Assembly (NCBI GenBank): GCA_947503885.1
Contig: CANNFD010000006.1
Location: forward strand, 124,001-188,000
From: an uncultured Olleya sp.
GTDB taxonomy: Bacteria; Bacteroidota; Bacteroidia; Flavobacteriales; Flavobacteriaceae
Direction: 5' to 3'
DNA: 64,000 nt
The notes beneath the pieces were generated by a model that worked only from the letters and a program-made list of their open reading frames with translations, made no database searches and was not told the origin of the DNA. Shown here piece after piece: positions 60,076 to 64,000 of this stretch. Position 1 is the stretch's first letter; each line of letters opens with the position of its first letter. The translations under genes and the position numbers were made by a program.

Positions 60076-60405
60076 TTATAGCAACTGAATAGGATCCCAA
60101 AATACTTTATCAAAATTCTGAATTTGATTTTCTACCACCTCAAGCCCTTCGTTTTCTAATAATTGCTGCATTAGGTTGGTGCCCTGAAAATGGTGTTTTC
60201 CGGTAAGTAGTCCTTTACGGTTTACTACCCTGTGAGCTGGAACGTCTTTATTGTGTGACCCATTCATAGCATAGCCAACCATTCTAGCACCATGTTTTGC
60301 GCCTAAAAAATTTGCGATTGCCCCATAACTTGTTACACGACCATAGGGGATTTGTCGTGCTACCTCATACACTTTATCAAAAAAATTAAGTGTTTCTGGC
60401 GTCAT
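60076..60405 (-). CDS. Alkyltransferase-like protein (ATL; MGMT family without the active cysteine)
   Basis: 109 residues, the C-terminal MGMT DNA-binding domain alone: IPYGRVTSYGAIANFLG (helix-turn-helix) and then VPAHRVVNRKGLLTG. The active-site motif PCHR of O6-alkylguanine methyltransferases is PAHR here, with Ala57 in place of cysteine, as in ATL proteins (E. coli YbaZ, S. pombe Atl1), which bind O6-alkylguanine and pass it to nucleotide excision repair. It starts a run of three closely spaced minus-strand genes with LysE and trmB upstream. Confidence 0.92.
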   Translation of the reverse strand: MTPETLNFFDKVYEVARQIPYGRVTSYGAIANFLGAKHGARMVGYAMNGSHNKDVPAHRVVNRKGLLTGKHHFQGTNLMQQLLENEGLEVVENQIQNFDKVFWDPIQLL

Positions 60406-60409
60406 AGGA

Positions 60410-61039
60410 TTAAAAGTCTTTAATGATATTTATTAAGGTGAAAATGGCTATTATACCTGTAATAGTCCCAATAATATAGTTCATGTTTTTTTGCGACTTT
60501 AGCTTTTTGCTTTTAATCTTTTTGAAGAAAAATACGTACACGTATAGCATTACAAATGTCCCTGTTGCTGCTCCTGCAACATAGGATGTGATACTAACAT
60601 TGTCAAACGTTAACCAATGTAACCCGGCTAAAGTAATACTCATATACGCTTGGTACGGAATTGGAAACACGTTTAAAGCAGATAGAAACATCCCATGAAA
60701 AAACTGACTGCGTTTGCTTTTACGGTCTTCTTTAATTTTTGGTGTGGTTTCTTTTTTTGCTAAAAGGAAAAAATAGACGGTTATTAAAACAAATAACACA
60801 AATGCTACACGTTGTAATATTTGTACCACTTCTGAATGTTGACTTAAATAGCGTGCAAAAGTAACTGCAATAAGTGTTTGAGCGACTACAATTACACATA
60901 CCCCTAAAGAGAATACCAACCCCCGACTGTAGCCTTCTTTTATACTAATTTTTGCTGCGGTCATGTTGAGTAATCCGGGAGGGATTACACCAACTAAAGC
61001 AATGAGTAGGCTTACAAAAAAGGTTATGGTTAAATTCAA
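60410..61039 (-). CDS. LysE family translocator
   Basis: 209 residues with six membrane segments: about 4-25, 38-60, 70-90, 110-130, 145-168 and 190-207. The GVIPPGLLNMTAAKISIKEG start and the later FPIPYQAYMSITL match the LysE/RhtB family of amino acid exporters. The substrate is unknown. It lies 3 bp from trmB upstream and 4 bp from the ATL gene downstream, so the three are co-transcribed. Confidence 0.87.
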   Translation of the reverse strand: MNLTITFFVSLLIALVGVIPPGLLNMTAAKISIKEGYSRGLVFSLGVCVIVVAQTLIAVTFARYLSQHSEVVQILQRVAFVLFVLITVYFFLLAKKETTPKIKEDRKSKRSQFFHGMFLSALNVFPIPYQAYMSITLAGLHWLTFDNVSITSYVAGAATGTFVMLYVYVFFFKKIKSKKLKSQKNMNYIIGTITGIIAIFTLINIIKDF

Positions 61040-61042
61040 TAG

Positions 61043-61717
61043 TTAGTTTATTTTAAATCTAATATACGTAATTGGTTTGTTTTGCTCTAGATAGATACTT
61101 TCGTAATGCGTTTGGATGCTTGTTACTTCTTCTGGGCTTCCGTCTTGACGGTATACGTCGTTATTAGAATGTAGCACCTCGTGCCCCTCGCCATGTAATA
61201 ATCCTAGGGTGTAGCCATGCATGAACTCGGAGTCCGTTTTTAGATTTACTATTCCGTCTGGTTTTAAAATGTTTTTATAACGTTTTAAGAATGCAGAATT
61301 GGTCATTCTGTGTTTTGTACGCTTGTATTTTATTTGTGGGTCTGGGAAGGTGATCCAGATTTCGTCTACTTCGTTTTCTGCAAAAACAGACTCGACCAGC
61401 TCGATTTGAGTACGTATAAAAGCAACGTTAGGCATATTATTTTCTATAGCTGTTTTAGCACCTCTCCAAAAACGTGCGCCTTTTATGTCTATACCTATAA
61501 AGTTTTTATTAGGAAATTTTTCGGCTAGCGCGACACTATATTCTCCTTTACCACAACCTAGTTCTAACACTAAAGGGTTGTTGTTTTTAAAGACGTCTTT
61601 ATTCCAATTCCCTTTGTATTTATAGACTTGGTCGACTAATTGACTTCTAGTTGGTTGAAACACATTTTCAAAGGTTTCATTTTCTCTAAATCTTTTTTGC
61701 TTATTCTTGCTACCCAC
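61043..61717 (-). CDS. trmB: tRNA (guanine-N7-)-methyltransferase TrmB
   Basis: 224 residues. SAM-binding LELGCGKGEYSVALA near 50, and the TrmB-specific IWITFPDPQIKYKRTKHRMTN near 120, with a final TSIQTHYESIYLEQNKPITY. It methylates G46 in the variable loop of tRNAs. It is the first gene of the trmB-lysE-atl set. Confidence 0.95.
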   Translation of the reverse strand: MGSKNKQKRFRENETFENVFQPTRSQLVDQVYKYKGNWNKDVFKNNNPLVLELGCGKGEYSVALAEKFPNKNFIGIDIKGARFWRGAKTAIENNMPNVAFIRTQIELVESVFAENEVDEIWITFPDPQIKYKRTKHRMTNSAFLKRYKNILKPDGIVNLKTDSEFMHGYTLGLLHGEGHEVLHSNNDVYRQDGSPEEVTSIQTHYESIYLEQNKPITYIRFKIN

Positions 61718-61808
61718 TTTTTTACTATTTGTATTTGTAATTTCTGGTGTAAAATTAAGGAAATATCCCTAAGTAACTTTATGATTATCTTTGATTTTAC
61801 TATTTTAC

Positions 61809-61898
61809 TGCGTTAAGGATGGAAGTGGCCTCCTTTTTTTGCTGCCATATCTGGCAAAAAAAGAGATAACGGACAGCCTGACCCTTGTGGTAACGCCC
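61809..61898 (-). repeat. Dispersed 90-bp intergenic palindromic repeat, copy D
   Basis: On the minus strand it reads GGGCGTTACCACAAGGGTCA at its start, GCCAGATATGGC in its central palindrome and CTTAACGCA at its end, closely matching copy A and the centre of copy B. It lies between the divergent trmB and GT28-like genes, 11 bp before the ATG of the latter. Confidence 0.88.
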
Positions 61899-61909
61899 AA
61901 ATACTATTA

Positions 61910-62959
61910 ATGAAAAAACGGATACTTGTTGCGCCTTTAAATTGGGGAATTGGTCATGCCACACGATGCATACCGATTATTAATGCTTTGCTTGCTGCTG
62001 GGTTTGAACCTGTGATTGCTAGTGATGGTCAAGCGTTGCTATTGCTTAAAAAAGAATTTGCATCGCTTACTTTTATTACGTTACCGTCCTATAATATTAC
62101 TTATGCTACTTCTAAATTTTGGTTTAAATGGACCTTGCTTAGGCAATTACCGCATATAAAAAAAGCCATTAAGTCCGAGCAAAAAGTGGTTGACGCTATT
62201 GTTACAGATTATACTATCGATGGGATTATATCTGATAATAGGCTGGGTGTTTTTTCTAATCGTGTGCCTTCTGTTTTTATCACACACCAATTAAATGTGT
62301 TAAGTGGTGGCACGACAAAACTTAGTACTTTTTTTCATGATCGGTATTTAAAGCGTTTTGATGCGTGTTGGGTTCCGGATTTTGAACATTTACCTAATTT
62401 AAGCGGTCGGCTTAGTCATGATTTTAAAGCCAAAGGTTTGCCTATAAACTATATTGGTGCATTAAGTCGTTTTGAGAAAAAAGAGACCCCCACTACCAAT
62501 GCTATTATGGTTTTACTGTCTGGTCCAGAACCCCAACGCAGTATTTTGGAAACTATTTTGCTTACCCAATTAAGTGCTTACAAAGGCAACGTGCTTTTTG
62601 TTAAAGGGATTATTGAAGAGACACAAACGGTAGTACAGCAACCGCCTTTTACGATTTATAATTTTATGCAAACGGATGCTTTACAAGCTGCGATTAACGA
62701 GAGCGCCCTTATTATTGCGCGCTCTGGTTATACAACTATTATGGATTTAGCTAAACTGGGTAAATCGGCATTTTTTATTCCTACACCGGGACAGTCGGAA
62801 CAAGAGTATCTGGCGGATTATTTAGAGACACAAGGGATTGCTGCTAGTTGCAGCCAGTCTAATTTTACTTTGGAGGCGTTACAACGTGTTAAGGCGTACA
62901 GCGGTTTTAAAAGCTTTGATCACCCTATTGATTTTGAGGATTTATTTAGCTTTTTCTAG
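61910..62959 (+). CDS. MurG/GT28-like glycosyltransferase
   Basis: 349 residues, GT-B fold. The N-terminal domain starts KRILVAPLNWGIGHATRCIPIINAL, with the glycine-rich GxGH loop of the GT28 family; the C-terminal UDP-sugar-binding half has IARSGYTTIMDLAKLGKSAFFIPTPGQSEQEYLADYL. It is not MurG itself (no peptidoglycan locus, and different loops); related uncharacterised proteins are frequent in Bacteroidetes. Acceptor unknown. Its last 18 bp overlap the end of the convergent kinase gene. Confidence 0.85.
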   Translation: MKKRILVAPLNWGIGHATRCIPIINALLAAGFEPVIASDGQALLLLKKEFASLTFITLPSYNITYATSKFWFKWTLLRQLPHIKKAIKSEQKVVDAIVTDYTIDGIISDNRLGVFSNRVPSVFITHQLNVLSGGTTKLSTFFHDRYLKRFDACWVPDFEHLPNLSGRLSHDFKAKGLPINYIGALSRFEKKETPTTNAIMVLLSGPEPQRSILETILLTQLSAYKGNVLFVKGIIEETQTVVQQPPFTIYNFMQTDALQAAINESALIIARSGYTTIMDLAKLGKSAFFIPTPGQSEQEYLADYLETQGIAASCSQSNFTLEALQRVKAYSGFKSFDHPIDFEDLFSFF

Positions 62960-63979
62960 CGTGAAAGAGAACTCGCTACCAATATTAATTTCGCTTTCCA
63001 TATAAATTTTTTCGTTGTGTGCTTCAATAATATGTTTTACGATTGCTAAGCCTAAACCAGAACCTCCTTCTTTACGAGAACCACTTTGGTCGACTCTGTA
63101 AAACCGCTCGAAGACACGTGCGATATTTTTTTTCTCGATCCCTTCTCCGTTATCAGTTACTCTGACAATAATTTTATTTTTAATTAGCTTTTCTATACTA
63201 ATCTCGGTTGTTCCTTTTTCTCTTCCGTATTTAATGGAGTTTACGACCAAGTTAGTTAGCACTTGCTGAATCCTTTCGGCATCACCATTAACCATAATTG
63301 GTTGGTCATAATCCATATCAAAAGTTAAGGTAATTTTCTTTTTGGCTGCTTTCATTTCTAGCAGATCAAACACACTCTGTATTAATTGAACTATATCAAA
63401 TGTTTGAATGTTTAAGCTTAATGCCCCAACTTCTAGCTTGGTAATCATATCTAAATCTTTAACAATATAGATTAGTCTTTCCACACCTTTATTGGCACGT
63501 TCTATATATTTTACAGATACATTTTTGTCGTCAATAGCACCATCCAATAAGGTCTCTAAATAGCCTTGAACAGTAAATAGTGGTGTTTTAAGCTCGTGCG
63601 ACACATTACCCATAAACTCTTTACGGTACCCTTCCCTTACTTTTAGGGTTTCTATCTCTAGTTTTTTGGTTTTTGCGTATTGGTCTATTTGTTTAGTCAG
63701 CGTCGCCATGTCTGTTGTAATGTTGTTTTTACTAAAACTTACAGACTCCAACAGCGTTAGGTCTTTATAGATTTTTTTAATACGCTTGTAGATAAAATTT
63801 TCTACTCTGTATTGGGTAATTAAAAATGACAAGCTAAACGTAACTCCTGCAAAAAGTATGATTTGTAAGAGGTCTAGCTGATAAAACACATACAAAAAGA
63901 CACTCATGAAAAGCGTTAAAAAGATTGTGATTAAAAACGAAGTTTTTAAAGCGAATTTATATGTTCTTTTTAATTTCAA
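62942..63979 (-). CDS. PhoR-like sensor histidine kinase
   Basis: 345 residues, complete. Two membrane segments (about 13-34 and 38-58) with almost no periplasmic part, then HisKA with H128 in NVSHELKTPLFTVQGYLE, and HATPase_c with NSIKYG, DNGEGI and GSGLGLAIVKHI. Its size and lack of HAMP/PAS resemble the short PhoR of flavobacteria. A response regulator gene is expected just upstream, outside the window. It is convergent with, and overlaps by 18 bp, the GT28-like gene. Confidence 0.93.
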   Translation of the reverse strand: MKLKRTYKFALKTSFLITIFLTLFMSVFLYVFYQLDLLQIILFAGVTFSLSFLITQYRVENFIYKRIKKIYKDLTLLESVSFSKNNITTDMATLTKQIDQYAKTKKLEIETLKVREGYRKEFMGNVSHELKTPLFTVQGYLETLLDGAIDDKNVSVKYIERANKGVERLIYIVKDLDMITKLEVGALSLNIQTFDIVQLIQSVFDLLEMKAAKKKITLTFDMDYDQPIMVNGDAERIQQVLTNLVVNSIKYGREKGTTEISIEKLIKNKIIVRVTDNGEGIEKKNIARVFERFYRVDQSGSRKEGGSGLGLAIVKHIIEAHNEKIYMESEINIGSEFSFTLEKAK

Positions 63980-64000
63980 AACTATTCTACAAATTTATAT

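Overview
The window is AT-rich DNA from a member of the Bacteroidota, most likely a marine Flavobacteriaceae (near genera such as Olleya, Lacinutrix or Psychroserpens; the genus is a guess). The support is the -7 promoter element TAnnTTTG (clearest before rpsP), the lack of Shine-Dalgarno sequences, Bacteroidetes-type BlaI/M56 gene pairs, a UpxY-type NusG paralogue, an exonuclease-fused DnaE, and many flavobacterial families (DUF6252, DUF4230, arsenosugar glycosyltransferase). No phage, plasmid, CRISPR array or IS element is visible.

Layout. 1-5.5 kb: the 3' end of an arsenosugar-type ArsM, followed on the same strand by a sterol-desaturase-like hydroxylase, a DUF547 lipoprotein and an arsenosugar-type glycosyltransferase; then a GH113 lipoprotein on the other strand and an FAD oxidoreductase. 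5.5-10.8 kb: a membrane polyferredoxin, two GT2 enzymes and a GT-C mannosyltransferase-like protein. 10.8-15.5 kb: tRNA-Leu, an M20 dipeptidase, and a BlaI/M56 sensor pair. 15.5-20.6 kb: minus-strand housekeeping genes including hemW and ruvC. 20.6-24.4 kb: an LPG-synthase-like membrane protein, a GT2, an envelope protein and a Bax-inhibitor-like protein. 24.4-27.8 kb: a second BlaI/M56 pair with a small paralogous lipoprotein, and DUF456. 28-31 kb: a NarL-type response regulator, a TPR histidine kinase and a small secreted protein. 31.4-40.8 kb: tRNA-Asp, DUF58, a ClpP-like protease, trxA, dnaE, a ferritin-like protein, a lipoprotein, then rpsP-rimM. 41-43 kb: trmN6 and a glutaryl-CoA-type dehydrogenase.

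43-55 kb is an exopolysaccharide or capsule locus read on the minus strand: UpxY antiterminator, a 352-bp leader, epimerase, Wzx flippase, ATP-grasp protein, Wzy-like polymerase, two GT4 enzymes, then Wza and the Wzc tyrosine kinase. 55-60 kb holds a phosphoesterase and a redox/Fe-S set (Mrp ATPase, NifU domain, ferredoxin-NADP reductase, 2Fe-2S ferredoxin). 60-64 kb holds an alkyltransferase-like protein, LysE, trmB, a GT28-like protein and a PhoR-like kinase.

The most unusual structure is at 56431-57178: a four-helix-bundle (S23/IVP family, related to Avd of diversity-generating retroelements) gene lying between two heptanucleotide arrays (unit TTAGTAG, 20 and 35 units, in unbroken 7-bp phase). 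The arrays share variant blocks, and one of them supplies the stop codon of the gene. Other notable structures are four dispersed copies of an intergenic palindromic repeat (three exactly 90 bp), two BlaI/M56 systems whose triplicate operators differ by one base per half-site (TCTA-N6-TAGA against ACTA-N6-TAGT), and a six-unit 11-bp array before wza.
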